From the NCBI RefSeq assembly GCF_008360935.1, contig NZ_SRXO01000004.1:124001-188000 (forward strand): a stretch of DNA of 64,000 nt. The letters run 5' to 3'. The notes under the pieces were generated by a model. That model ran no database searches, had not been told where the DNA came from, and worked only from the letters and a program-made list of their open reading frames with translations. Shown here piece after piece: positions 43,365-54,411 of the stretch. Both the position numbers and the translations under genes were made by a program. Position 1 is the stretch's first letter. Every line of letters begins with the position of its first letter. Source of the DNA: Siccirubricoccus phaeus (GTDB taxonomy: Bacteria; Pseudomonadota; Alphaproteobacteria; Acetobacterales; Acetobacteraceae).

Positions 43365-44459
43365 CTAGCCTGCCGCCGCCCGGCCCGCGCCGCGCTCGTA
43401 CCAGCCGCGGGTCCGCATGACGATGTGGACGACGGACAGCATCACCGGCACCTCGACCAGCACGCCGACCACGGTCGCCAGCGCCGCGCCGGACTCGAAA
43501 CCGAACAGGCTGATGGCGGCCGCCACGGACAGTTCGAAGAAGTTGCTGGCGCCGATCAGGGCGGAGGGTCCCGCCACGCTGTGCGCCGAGCCGCACTGCC
43601 GGTTCAGCAGGTAGGCGAGGCCCGCGTTCAGGTAGACCTGGATGGTGATGGGCACCGCGAGCAGCAGGATGACCAGCGGCTGCGCCAGGATCTGCTCGCC
43701 CTGGAAGCCGAAGAGCAGCACCAGGGTGGCCAGCAGCGCGACCAGCGACACCGGGTGCAGCGCCTTCAAGTTGCGCTGCAGGGCCGCCTCGCCGCCCGAG
43801 GCCAGGAGCGAGCGCCGCCAGATCTGCGCCGCGACGAGCGGCACGACGATGTAGAGGACAACGGAGAGCAGCAGCGTGTCCCAGGGCACGGTAATGGCCG
43901 ACAGCCCCAGCAGCAGGCCGACCACCGGCGCGAAGGCCACCACCATGATGGCGTCGTTCAGTGCCACCTGCGACAGGGTGAAGTTCGGCTCGCCGTCGGT
44001 CAGGCGGGACCAGACGAAGACCATGGCGGTGCAGGGCGCGGCCGCCAGCAGGATCAGCCCGGCGATGTAGCTGTCGATCTGGCCCTCCGGCAGCCAGGGG
44101 CGGAACAGCCAGCCGATGAACAGCCAGCCCAGCAGCGCCATGGAGAAGGGCTTCACCAGCCAGTTCACGCCCAGCGTCACGGCGATGCCGCGCCAGTGCC
44201 GCGCCACCTGCCCCATGGCGCCGAAGTCCACCCGCAGCAGCATGGGCACGATCATCGCCCAGATGAGCAGGGCGACGGGGATGTTGACCTGGGCCACCTC
44301 CATGCGGCCGAGCGCCTGGAAGGGCCCCGGCAGCACGGCGCCGAGCGCGATGCCCGCGACGATGCAGAGCGCGACCCAGAGGGTCAGGTAGCGCTCGAAG
44401 GTGCCCATCGCTTCCCGGCGCCGCTGGATGGCGGCCTCGCCCTGCGCGGCTGCGCTCAT
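43365..44459 (-). CDS. arsB: ACR3-family arsenite efflux transporter
   Basis: A 364-aa membrane protein with about ten helices. The signature [18 protein letters not shown] holds the conserved Cys of ACR3 permeases. Other helices include [20 protein letters not shown] and [20 protein letters not shown]. It exports As(III), driven by the proton gradient. Its ATG overlaps the arsC stop (ATGA). ACR3, not the unrelated ArsB fold, is meant here; databases often still call it arsB. Confidence 0.95.
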   Translation of the reverse strand: MSAAAQGEAAIQRRREAMGTFERYLTLWVALCIVAGIALGAVLPGPFQALGRMEVAQVNIPVALLIWAMIVPMLLRVDFGAMGQVARHWRGIAVTLGVNWLVKPFSMALLGWLFIGWLFRPWLPEGQIDSYIAGLILLAAAPCTAMVFVWSRLTDGEPNFTLSQVALNDAIMVVAFAPVVGLLLGLSAITVPWDTLLLSVVLYIVVPLVAAQIWRRSLLASGGEAALQRNLKALHPVSLVALLATLVLLFGFQGEQILAQPLVILLLAVPITIQVYLNAGLAYLLNRQCGSAHSVAGPSALIGASNFFELSVAAAISLFGFESGAALATVVGVLVEVPVMLSVVHIVMRTRGWYERGAGRAAAG

Positions 44460-44893
44460 GCCGCGTCTGCCTTCGAGACGCGCCGTCCGGCGGCGTCGAC
44501 CACCGGCTCGCCGTCCTCCTTGGCGAAGGCGCTGCGCTGCGGATTCGGCAGGATGTCGAGCACCGTTTCGGACGGTCTGCAGAGTTTCACACCAAGTGGG
44601 GTCACCACGATGGGCCGGTTGATGAGGATGGGGTGCGCCATCATGGCGTCGAGCAGCTGATCGTCGGTCAGGGACGGGTCGCCGAGGCCGAGCTCCCCGT
44701 AGGGCGTGCCCTTCTGCCGCAGGAGGCCGCGCACCGGGACGCCCATGCGCCGGATGAGGTCGGCCAGTTCCTCCCGCGTGGGCGGGGTCTTCAGGTACTC
44801 GATGATCTCCGGCTCCTCGCCAGAGTTCCGGATGAGCGCCAGCGTGTTGCGGGACGTCCCGCAGGCCGGGTTGTGGTAGATGGTGACGGTCAC
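44456..44893 (-). CDS. arsC: glutaredoxin-type arsenate reductase ArsC
   Basis: A 145-aa reductase that converts As(V) to As(III) using glutathione and glutaredoxin. TIYHNPACGTSRNTLALIR carries the catalytic Cys in a PACGTSRN motif, and HPILINRPIVVTPLG with the conserved Arg follows. The start is GTG 44893, supported by AGGAGGT five bases upstream. It follows arsR by 11 bases and overlaps the ACR3 gene. Confidence 0.95.
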   Translation of the reverse strand: MTVTIYHNPACGTSRNTLALIRNSGEEPEIIEYLKTPPTREELADLIRRMGVPVRGLLRQKGTPYGELGLGDPSLTDDQLLDAMMAHPILINRPIVVTPLGVKLCRPSETVLDILPNPQRSAFAKEDGEPVVDAAGRRVSKADAA

Positions 44894-44904
44894 GGCGGAC
44901 CTCC

Positions 44905-45258
44905 TCAGGCTGCGGGGGTCTTGCGGGAGCGGGCGGCCAAGGTGGCCGGTTCGCAGGCGGGGGCGCAGGTCGCCTCCCCGCCGCAGCAGTTCTCGGTCAG
45001 GTAGGCAACGAGCGCGTTCATGGCGTCCGGGGCCATGGCGTAGATGATCTGGCGGCTGACGCGACGCTGCGTGACCAGCCCGGCGTGCAGCAGCTGCTGC
45101 AGGTGGAAGGTCAGCGTCGAGGACGGCGTCCCCAGCCGCTCCGCGATGGCGCCCGCGGGCAGCCCATCCGGGCCCGCCTCGACGAGCAGGCGGTAGGCCG
45201 CGAGCCGGTGCTCGTGGGCCAGGGCGCCCAGGGCCACCACGGCCTGCTTCGGTTCCAC
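44905..45258 (-). CDS. arsR: ArsR-family arsenic-responsive repressor
   Basis: A 117-aa winged-helix repressor and first gene of the ars operon. ALAHEHRLAAYRLLVEAGPD and SSTLTFHLQQLLHAGLVTQR are the helix-turn-helix. The classical ELCVCDL metal motif is not seen in the recognition helix. Instead the C-terminus has ENCCGGEATCAPACEP, a CC-x4-C-x3-C cluster that likely binds As(III). GTG 45258 is chosen because GGAGGGA lies six to seven bases before it. Confidence 0.92.
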   Translation of the reverse strand: MEPKQAVVALGALAHEHRLAAYRLLVEAGPDGLPAGAIAERLGTPSSTLTFHLQQLLHAGLVTQRRVSRQIIYAMAPDAMNALVAYLTENCCGGEATCAPACEPATLAARSRKTPAA

Positions 45259-45482
45259 GCCATCCCTCCATTCTTCGAGGAGGGTCGGGATATCAGGACG
45301 GGCAGCGTGACGCAACGTCATTTCGAGGATTGCGGGACATTGGTTCCGCAGCAGGTGCCAGACCCGCTGGCCATGCTGGCCTTGACCAGCGCCATGCCCC
45401 GATTGCGCCCCCGTGCCGACATGCCCTCGACACACCGCCCGTGCACACGGAGCGTGCCAGAACGGGAGAAGAAAAAGCCGTC

Positions 45483-45749
45483 ATGCGCCGGGTCACCGCC
45501 ATCGTCGCACTGGGCCTGCTGGCCGCGCTTCCTGCCTGCGCCCAGCCCTACTACGGGGGGGCGCCCGCCTATCGGGCCTACGGCCCGGCACCGTACGCAG
45601 CCGCTCCGAGGTACTGGGGCGGCGGCGGGCACCAGCATCACCACCACGTGGCGCCGCGACATCACCGCCACCATCACCACGGCGGACATCACCGCCATGG
45701 TGGACACGGCCACCATGGCGGTCGCCACGACGGCGGCCACCGCCACTGA
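45483..45749 (+). CDS. histidine-rich small lipoprotein, copy 1
   Basis: An 88-aa protein. MRRVTAIVALGLLAALPACAQ is a lipoprotein signal peptide with lipobox LPAC. The rest is Tyr/Pro/Gly rich then extremely His rich (runs such as HQHHHHVAPRHHRHHHHGGH). It would bind Zn, Cu or Ni at the cell envelope. Two related genes lie at 46355 and 54038; all share about 70 bases of upstream sequence ending in GCCGTCATG or GGCGTCATG. This copy is the best preserved. Confidence 0.75.
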   Translation: MRRVTAIVALGLLAALPACAQPYYGGAPAYRAYGPAPYAAAPRYWGGGGHQHHHHVAPRHHRHHHHGGHHRHGGHGHHGGRHDGGHRH

Positions 45750-45788
45750 GGGCGCGAATCTTGGGGTGGCCGGGCCGCTCGGCGGCGC

Positions 45789-45997
45789 CTCGTCCTTGCG
45801 CTCTGGAGCGGCTGCGGGCCGCTGGACACCTGGTACGCCGAGGCGATTGGCCCGCTCGCCCTCTGGCGGGCCCGGGCCGACGAGGTCCGGGGCTACGCGG
45901 TCGACGTGGGCCACTTCTTCCGGGGGAACTCCCTCCGGAGGAACTCCCGGAGACAACTGCCGATGCCCAGATCCGCTTCTTTGCTGCGGTCTCCTGA
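45789..45997 (+). pseudogene. C-terminal remnant of an alpha/beta hydrolase
   Basis: One frame encodes LVLALWSGCGPLDTWY, then ALWRARADEVRGYAVDVGHF, and a second frame continues PGELPPEELPETTADAQIRF to a stop at 45997. Together they match the end of haloacetate dehalogenase-like alpha/beta hydrolases, where the catalytic His is in the GHF motif. A frameshift near 45916 and loss of the N-terminal two thirds make it non-functional. Confidence 0.6.
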
Positions 45998-46354
45998 CCC
46001 GAGCGGCGGAGGCGGCGCACTCCCAGCCGGGCTCCGTCCCCAGTAGGGCCAGTGGCGGGCGGCGGCGCGTAGTGCGGGCATGGCAGCGCCGGGACTGACG
46101 TGTGGCAGGTCGGGCGCGGGAAATGCCAGTGCGCGCCGCCGAGGTGCAGGTGTCCCGGACACGGCCGTTCCGGTTAGACGCCCGCCTGTAGCCGGGCACC
46201 CAGCCGGGGCGCCCAAGCCGCCCTGACGCGGCGGCGCGGGATGGCCCGGCCGCCATGCCGAAAGGCGCGTGTCCCAATGACGTCCCATGGCCGTCATGCA
46301 CCCGGCACACCGGCCGCCCATATGGAAACTGCCCGCATGGGAGAGGAAGCCGTC

Positions 46355-46663
46355 ATGCAGTGGGTCACCGCCGCCGTCGCGCTGGGTCTGCTGGCCGGGG
46401 TCTCGGCGTGCGCCCAGCCTTCCCACCACGAGGTAACACCCGCCTATCGCGATGTGGCTCCTCTGCATTTCCACGATAGGCCATCGCTCCACCGGCACAG
46501 GGATCAGGCAGCCGCGATGGTCGTTGCAACCGCTAAGCGCGTGGCCCTTGAGGGCAGACCACGCGCCGGGACGCGCCTCGGCCTGGCGGACACGTCGGTT
46601 CCTTGGGGCCGGGCAGCCCTCGGACGGCCCGGCCTGGCGGTCGGATTCCAGCCCCCCGCGTGA
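46355..46663 (+). pseudogene. histidine-rich lipoprotein, decayed copy 2
   Basis: MQWVTAAVALGLLAGVSACAQ is a good lipoprotein signal, followed by SHHEVTPAYRDVAPLHFHD. After HRHRDQAAAM the frame runs into a sequence unlike the other copies and stops at 46663, overlapping the opposite-strand HFDP gene. The His-rich core is much reduced. It is probably a decaying paralogue of the genes at 45483 and 54038. Confidence 0.55.
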
Positions 46664-46917
46664 GCGTCCAGGCTGGCGGCACCCCGCTCAGGAGGTCGAG
46701 ATGCGCGGGCGCACCGTCCCCCCGCCCGGGCGGCCGCGGCGCCCGGACGGTGCGGCCAAGGGCCGTCGCCGTAGATCGGGTCGAAGTGCGAACCCTCGTC
46801 GCGCCGTCGGGCGGCCTGGGCAAGCACCCGGCCTCCCTTGGCAGCGTTGTCCGCGGTTGCCGGGGGCGCGAGGGCGGAAGCTTCCGCCAGGACGGCGGCG
46901 GGAACGCTGAACGGCAT
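46504..46917 (-). pseudogene. HFDP-repeat protein, diverged copy
   Basis: The frame has ALAPPATADNAAKGGRVLAQ and HFDPIYGDGPWPHRPG, clearly related to the protein at 54412-54786, but the remaining repeats are lost and the C-terminus is random looking. No ribosome site precedes ATG 46917 and the signal peptide is weak. It lies next to a decayed histidine-rich gene, mirroring the arrangement at 54.0-54.8 kb. Confidence 0.5.
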
Positions 46918-46983
46918 CGGCGGGCTCGCGGCGTCCGGGGCCAGCCGATCGCACGAACTCGTCGGCCGCCGCTGCGCCAGCCT

Positions 46984-47000
46984 GAAGTTGGAGTAACTTC
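46984..47000. promoter_or_regulatory. inverted repeat upstream of the porin gene
   Basis: GAAGTT and AACTTC pair around a 5-base spacer, followed by TTGACG at about 47010. The related site before the second porin is a perfect palindrome (51883-51897). Shared placement in two otherwise diverged upstream regions supports a regulatory role. Confidence 0.5.
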
Positions 47001-47273
47001 ACGGCGGGGTTGACGCGGGCAGCAACGCGATCGACGGCTCCCGGTCGGGTGCCGTGGCGCCGCGCAACTCCTTTTGCCACGCCTTGCGGCCCGAGGGAGG
47101 CTCGATGGATGAGGGAACCGAGGGGCCCCGCCCGGGCCGCCGAACCTGGCCGGGGCGGGATCCTGATCGCTTCCCCATGGGGGAATGCCCACCGACCGTC
47201 CGCAAGGGAAGCCGGGAGCGCGGGCGCTGGCCCGGCCCACCGGGGCCAGCCGGGACGGCACCGGAGGCGGCGC

Positions 47274-48656
47274 ATGGGGCGGACGCGGCTGGCCGCGGCC
47301 GTCGCGGCGCTTGTCGCCTGGACCGCGGCGGCGGCCGCGCAGGGGGGACGCAAGCCGGGCGAGCCCAACGTCGGCCCACCCGAGGCGGCGCTGTTCCCCG
47401 ATCTCGCGGCGCAGCAGGACCGCCTGGAGGAGCAGGGTTGGCTGGTGCGCGGCCAAGCCACCTTCGTCCTCCAGGGACACCCCCGCTTCCGTTCGCCCTA
47501 CCGAGGCGAGAACAGCCTGAGCCCGACCGCCAACGCCCGAAACACCTTCTCGACCGACCTCATGCTGGGGCGGCGGCTGTGGCAGGGGGCGGAGGTCATC
47601 CTCGACGCCTCCATAACCCGTGGCTTCGGCCTGTCGAACTCGACCGGCGTCGCGGCCTTCCCCAACAACGAGGCGTTCCGGCTCGGCTCGACCGAGCCCT
47701 ACTTCTACGTGCCGCGGCTCTTCATGCGGCAGACCATCGGCCTGTCGGAGGACACCGTCGAGACCGACGACGACCCGTTGCGCTTCACGGGGCCCCTGCC
47801 CCGCGAGCGCCTCACCATCACTGCGGGTAAATTCTCGGTCTGGGACATCTTCGACGACAACCGCTATGCCCACGACGCCCGCACCCAGTTCCTGAACTGG
47901 GCCCTGGTCGGGGCTGGGGGCTTCGACTTCGCCGCCGACGCGCGCGGCTGGACCTACGGCGCCGCGCTGGAGTGGGAGAACGGCACCTGGGGCCTGCGCG
48001 CGGGCGCCTTCCAGGTGGCGAGGCGGGTGAACAGCCTGTTCATGGACCCCGCCCTGACCCGCGCCTGGCAGGTCATCGGCCAAGTCGACCACTTCCACGC
48101 GATCAATGGCCGCCCGGGCGCGGTGCGCGTCCTCTACGGCGCCTCGCGTACCCGCCAGTCCAACTGGGGCGAGCTGTTCGAGAACGGCTTCGGCACCTTC
48201 GAGAAGAACCCCACCGGCTACCGCCTGAAGCACATGCTGGCGCTGAACCTCGAGCAGGAGATCACCGACGACCTCGGCGCCTTCGCGCGGCTGTCCTGGA
48301 ACGACGGCCGGACGCAGAACTGGATGTTCACCGAGATGGACCGGGCGGTCTCGGCGGGGCTGTCGCTGCGCGGCCTGCGCTGGAACCGCCCGGCGGACAC
48401 CGTGGGCCTGGCCACGAACGTCGGCTGGATCTCCGAGGGGCGGCGCCGCTACCTGGAGGCGGGTGGCATCGGCTTCATCACCGGCGACGGACGGCTGAAC
48501 TACGCCCCGGAGTGGGTCACCGAGTTCTACTACGACGCCCAGGCGGCCCCAGGACTGAACGTTGCGCTGAACTACCAGCTCGCGGTGAACCCGGCCTACA
48601 ACGCCGACCGTGGACCCGTGCACGTCCTCGCCGTCCGCCTGCGGGCGGCCTTCTGA
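47274..48656 (+). CDS. outer-membrane porin, carbohydrate-porin (OprB) like
   Basis: A 460-aa protein. MGRTRLAAAVAALVAWTAAA is a signal peptide cleaved after AAAAQ. The mature protein has many short amphipathic strands with aromatic ends (for example TFVLQGHPRFRSPY, AGAFQVARRVNSLFMD) and ends in VRLRAAF, the terminal Phe expected for an outer-membrane barrel. EPYFYVPRLFMRQTIGL and GRLNYAPEWVTEFYY fit the carbohydrate-selective porin group. GGAGGC precedes ATG 47274. A second copy with three amber codons is at 52115-53560. Metal genes around it suggest that the transported solute may be unusual. Confidence 0.88.
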   Translation: MGRTRLAAAVAALVAWTAAAAAQGGRKPGEPNVGPPEAALFPDLAAQQDRLEEQGWLVRGQATFVLQGHPRFRSPYRGENSLSPTANARNTFSTDLMLGRRLWQGAEVILDASITRGFGLSNSTGVAAFPNNEAFRLGSTEPYFYVPRLFMRQTIGLSEDTVETDDDPLRFTGPLPRERLTITAGKFSVWDIFDDNRYAHDARTQFLNWALVGAGGFDFAADARGWTYGAALEWENGTWGLRAGAFQVARRVNSLFMDPALTRAWQVIGQVDHFHAINGRPGAVRVLYGASRTRQSNWGELFENGFGTFEKNPTGYRLKHMLALNLEQEITDDLGAFARLSWNDGRTQNWMFTEMDRAVSAGLSLRGLRWNRPADTVGLATNVGWISEGRRRYLEAGGIGFITGDGRLNYAPEWVTEFYYDAQAAPGLNVALNYQLAVNPAYNADRGPVHVLAVRLRAAF

Positions 48657-48689
48657 ACATGGAGCCCGCCGCGTTTTCCTGACACAGGC

Positions 48690-48788
48690 ATGCCAATGGA
48701 GGCGCATGTCCAGATCGGCCAGCGGACCTTCTTCCGCTACGTCATCCAGCTGCTGATCGACAGCTTCACCCGCGCCTTCGCTCAGTGA
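48690..48788 (+). pseudogene. C-terminal fragment of an HlyD-family adaptor
   Basis: A 32-codon frame reads VQIGQRTFFRYVIQLLIDSF and ends RAFAQ. This closely resembles the last residues of type I secretion membrane-fusion proteins (TGERT...YLxxPLxDSFxRAF). The rest of the gene is absent. It is squeezed between the porin gene and the 3' end of the P-type ATPase gene. Confidence 0.6.
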
Positions 48789-48791
48789 GAG

Positions 48792-51394
<2,603 letters not shown>

Positions 51395-51398
<4 letters not shown>

Positions 51399-51664
51399 GG
51401 GCCCTCGGTTTTCGTGGAACAGGCGGGAAAAACGGTGGAACAAGGATGGAAACTTAGACGGGAGAAGTCCTCCAGAGCATACAACGTATGGTCCTCCAGC
51501 GTCTCACCCGCCCCTCCGGGCGACAGGGCCTCCGGCCAGCGGCGCAGCGGCGCGCTGGTCCCGGCGACGCCGATGGCGAAGGCGCGCCCGAGGTCGGCGG
51601 GAGCGTGCGAGTGCCCGGCCGTCCCGCCGTGGTGGTGTCCTCCGTGGCCGCGGTCATGCGGCAT
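51395..51664 (-). pseudogene. N-terminal remnant of a CDF metal transporter
   Basis: ATG 51664 with a good AGGGAGG site starts MPHDRGHGGHHHGGTAGHSH, then APADLGRAFAIGVA, the N-terminus of CzcD-like cation diffusion facilitators. Similarity stops after about 36 residues. The frame continues through the regulatory region and stops in an ATGA overlap with the P1B ATPase. It looks as if a rearrangement joined a CDF gene start to the ATPase promoter. It may still be translated as a His-rich leader. Confidence 0.6.
51467..51499 (-). promoter_or_regulatory. palindrome flanked by direct repeats before the P1B ATPase
   Basis: CATAC-AAC-GTATG (51478-51490) is an inverted repeat, flanked at 51467-51475 and 51491-51499 by the direct repeat GTCCTCCAG, 24 bases apart. 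It stands about 80-100 bases upstream of the ATPase start. The arrangement fits a metal-responsive operator of the ArsR/SmtB or MerR kind, but no such regulator is adjacent. Confidence 0.5.
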
Positions 51665-51882
51665 TCCGTCAGCCCTCCCTGCAGCCTCAACGCGGGAGGC
51701 CCGCCGCGTCTTCCCGGCGGGCAGCGGCACGGCGCCCACGCCCGGCGGCCTGTCCCGGGCCTGGCCCCCCGCCCTTCGGCCGTTGGCGGGCGGCGGGAGC
51801 GCTGAACGGCACCGGCGGGCTCGCGGCGTCCGGGGCCAGCCGATCGCACGAGCTCGTCGGTGGCCCCTGCGCCAGCTCGAAC

Positions 51883-51897
51883 GTGAAGTAACTTCAC
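51883..51897. promoter_or_regulatory. perfect palindrome upstream of the second porin
   Basis: GTGAAGT-A-ACTTCAC is a perfect 15-base palindrome, with TTGACG about 11 bases downstream. The same site in slightly different form stands before the intact porin (46984-47000). Confidence 0.5.
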
Positions 51898-52114
51898 GGC
51901 GACAGGGTTGACGCGGGCCGCTGCGCGACCGACGACTGCCGTGCGCCGCATCCGTGTCGCGCAACTCGCTTGCCGTGCTTTGCAGCCAGAGGGAGGCTCG
52001 ATGGATGAGGGAACCGAGCGCTCCGCCCCGGCCGCTGAACCTGGCCGGGGCGGGGTTCTGGCCGCCCCCCCACGGACGCCGACCGACCGTCTTCGAGGGA
52101 GGCGGGGAAAGAGG

Positions 52115-53560
52115 ATGGCGGCCCCGCCCATCGGGGGCAGCCGGGGCGGCACCGGAGGCGGCGCGTTGGGGTGGGCGCTGCTCGCCGTGGCCGTTGCGCC
52201 GCTCGTCGCCGTCCTCGCGCCCCTGGCCGCCCCGGCTGTGGCCCAAAGGTTCGGGAGTCCCGGCATGCCGAACGTAGGCCCGCCCGAGGCGGCGCTGTTC
52301 CCCGATCTCGCGGCGCTGCAGGACCGGCTGGAGGAGCAGGGATGGCTGGTGCGCGGCTAGGCGACCTTCGTCCTCCAGGGCCACCCCCGCTTCCGCTCGC
52401 CCTGCCGCGGCAAGGCCAGCCTGAGCCCGGCCCCGAACGCCCGGAACACCTTCTCCAGCGACCTCGTGCTGGGACGGCGGCTGTGGACCGGGGCGGAGTT
52501 CATCCTCGACGCCTCCGTCACCCGCGGCTTCGGCCTGTCGAACTCGACCGGAATCGCCGCCTTCCCCAACAACGAGGCGTTCCGGCTCGGCTCGACCGAG
52601 CCCTACTTCTACGTGCCGCGGGTTTTCGTGCGGCAGACCATCGGCCTGTCGGCCGACACCGTCGAGACTGACGACGACCCGCTGCGCTTCGGCGGCTAGC
52701 TGCCGCGCGAGCGCCTCACCATCACCGTCGGCAAGATCTCGGTCTGGGACATTTTCGACGAGAACCGCTACTCCCATGACGCGCGGACCCAATTCCTCAA
52801 CTGGGCTCTCGTCGCCGCCGGTGCCTTCGACTTCGCCGCCGACGCGCGCGGCTGGACCAACGGCGTGGCCCTCGAGTGGGAGAACGGCACCTGGGGCCTG
52901 TGGGCTGGAGCCTTTCAGGTATCCCGGCGGGCGAACGGCCTGTTCATGGACCCCGCGGTGACCCGGGCCTGGCAGGTCATCGGCCAGGCGGACCGCTTCT
53001 TCCAGCTCGGCGGCCGACCGGGCGCGCTGCGTGTCCTGTACGGCGCCTCGCGTGCCCGCCAGTCCACCTGGGGCGAAGTCTTCGCCAACGGCTTCGGTAC
53101 CTTCGAGCAGAACCCGGGGGGCTATCGCCTGAAGCACATGGCGGCGCTGAACCTCGAGCAGGAGCTCGCCGACGGCCTCGGCGCCTTCGCCCGGCTGTCC
53201 TGGAACGACGGGCGCGTCCAGCCCTTCGAGTTCACGCAGATGGATCGCGCCCTCTCGGCGGGCCTCGCGCTGCGCGGGCTGCGCTGCGGGCGACCGGCAG
53301 ACACCGCGGGGCTCGCTGCCAACCTCGGCTGGATCTCGCGCGGGCAGCGGCGATAGCTGGGATCGGGCGGCATCGGCTTCATCGTCGGCGACGGGCGACT
53401 GAACTACGCGCCCAAGTGGGTGACCGAGGTGTACTACGACGCCCGGATCGCACCCGGCATCGACCTCGGACTCGACTACCAACTGGCGGTGAATCCCGGC
53501 TACAACGCCGACCGAGGGCCCGTGCACCTCTTCGCCGCCCGGCTCCGGACGGCGTTCTGA
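52115..53560 (+). pseudogene. second porin copy with three in-frame TAG codons
   Basis: From ATG 52115 the frame has a signal peptide-like stretch (WALLAVAVAPLVAVLAPLAA) and follows the intact porin at 47274 over its whole length, including NVGPPEAALFPDLAA and GRLNYAPKWVTEVYYDA, to the terminal RLRTAF. It is interrupted by TAG at 52358, 52697 and 53354. The corresponding residues in the intact copy are Gln, Pro and Tyr. There is no frameshift and protein-level similarity is uniform, so the gene was intact until recently or the ambers are sometimes read through. No suppressor tRNA or recoding factor is visible. Confidence 0.8.
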
Positions 53561-53666
53561 GCATGGGGCCCGCCGCGCCCGCCACTCCGCCGACGCCCGA
53601 ACCCGAAACTCCGGCGCTTGCTTCGGCGGGCCGAGCGGCCGCTCAGCGGAACGAGGCCCCTCGGAC

Positions 53667-53873
53667 CTACAATCCTTGATGAGGCCGGACAAAGGTGCAG
53701 GTCCAGGGCGTCCGGTAGCGGCAATAGCGCACGCCGTGGGGCGTGGCACCGCAGTAGCAGGCGGCGCTGCCCCAAGGCGCTTGCGACCGCTCTCCGGCGG
53801 CGCACCCCGCCAGCGCGAAGCAAGCGCAAAGCAGGATCCCGAAGCCCCTGGTGGAGGCGTGTCCGCGAAGCAT
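53667..53873 (-). CDS. small cysteine-containing lipoprotein, 68 aa
   Basis: ATG 53873 with GGAAGGC upstream starts MLRGHASTRGFGILLCACFA, and LAGC is a lipobox, so the mature protein would begin CAAGERSQ. The mature 45 residues contain ACYCGATPHGVRYCRYRTPW and a further Cys-Thr-Phe, with four cysteines spaced in a compact domain that could form two disulfides or bind a metal. No family is recognised. It lies between the amber porin copy and the third histidine-rich gene. Confidence 0.65.
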   Translation of the reverse strand: MLRGHASTRGFGILLCACFALAGCAAGERSQAPWGSAACYCGATPHGVRYCRYRTPWTCTFVRPHQGL

Positions 53874-54037
53874 GGCGCCTTCCACCCGGGCCGACGGTCT
53901 TCCGCCCCGGTGGAGCCGCTCGGCCCGGCGGGCCGCCCGGACAGCGCCGCCCAGGCCCGCTCTCCTATTGCCGCCACGCACCCACACACCTCCGGCCCAT
54001 ATCCATATGGAGTGTGCCAGGATGGGAGGAAGGCGTC

Positions 54038-54295
54038 ATGCGCTGGGTCGCCGTCGCCATCGCGCTGGGTCTGCTGGCCGGGGTCCCGGCCTGCGTCCAG
54101 ACTTCCCACCACGGGCTGGCACCCGCCTATGCGGCCCATGGCCTGGCGCCGCACCCGGTTGCTCCGCAGTGCCGGGGCGGGCAGCACCACCACGGCGCGG
54201 CACCGCCCCGTCACCACGAAAGGCCGTCGCTCCATGACCGCCATCACGGCAGACGTGGCGACGACGGTTGTCATCACGACCTCCTGAGCGCGTGA
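54038..54295 (+). CDS. histidine-rich small lipoprotein, copy 3
   Basis: An 85-aa protein. MRWVAVAIALGLLAGVPACVQ is a lipoprotein signal with lipobox VPAC. The mature part contains HHGLAPAYAAHGLAPHPVAP and ends with clusters such as HHHGAAPPRHHERP and DRHHGRRGDDGCHH. GGGAGGAAGG precedes ATG 54038. It is a paralogue of the genes at 45483 and 46355 and presumably binds metal ions in the periplasm. It is convergent with the HFDP-repeat gene. Confidence 0.65.
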   Translation: MRWVAVAIALGLLAGVPACVQTSHHGLAPAYAAHGLAPHPVAPQCRGGQHHHGAAPPRHHERPSLHDRHHGRRGDDGCHHDLLSA

Positions 54296-54411
54296 TCCTC
54301 GAGGATGGTCCAGGCGCCGGGGCGCGCCCCGGGCGGGCGCGTCGGTTCCCTCGCGGCCGGGCAGCCCTTGGGAGGCCCGGCCGGTGGTCCGCGATCCCGG
54401 CTTCCATATCA

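Noticed and set aside
52115-53560. selenocysteine or pyrrolysine protein
   Set aside because: Sec uses TGA, not TAG, and no pyl genes are visible; positions match Gln, Pro and Tyr in the intact copy.
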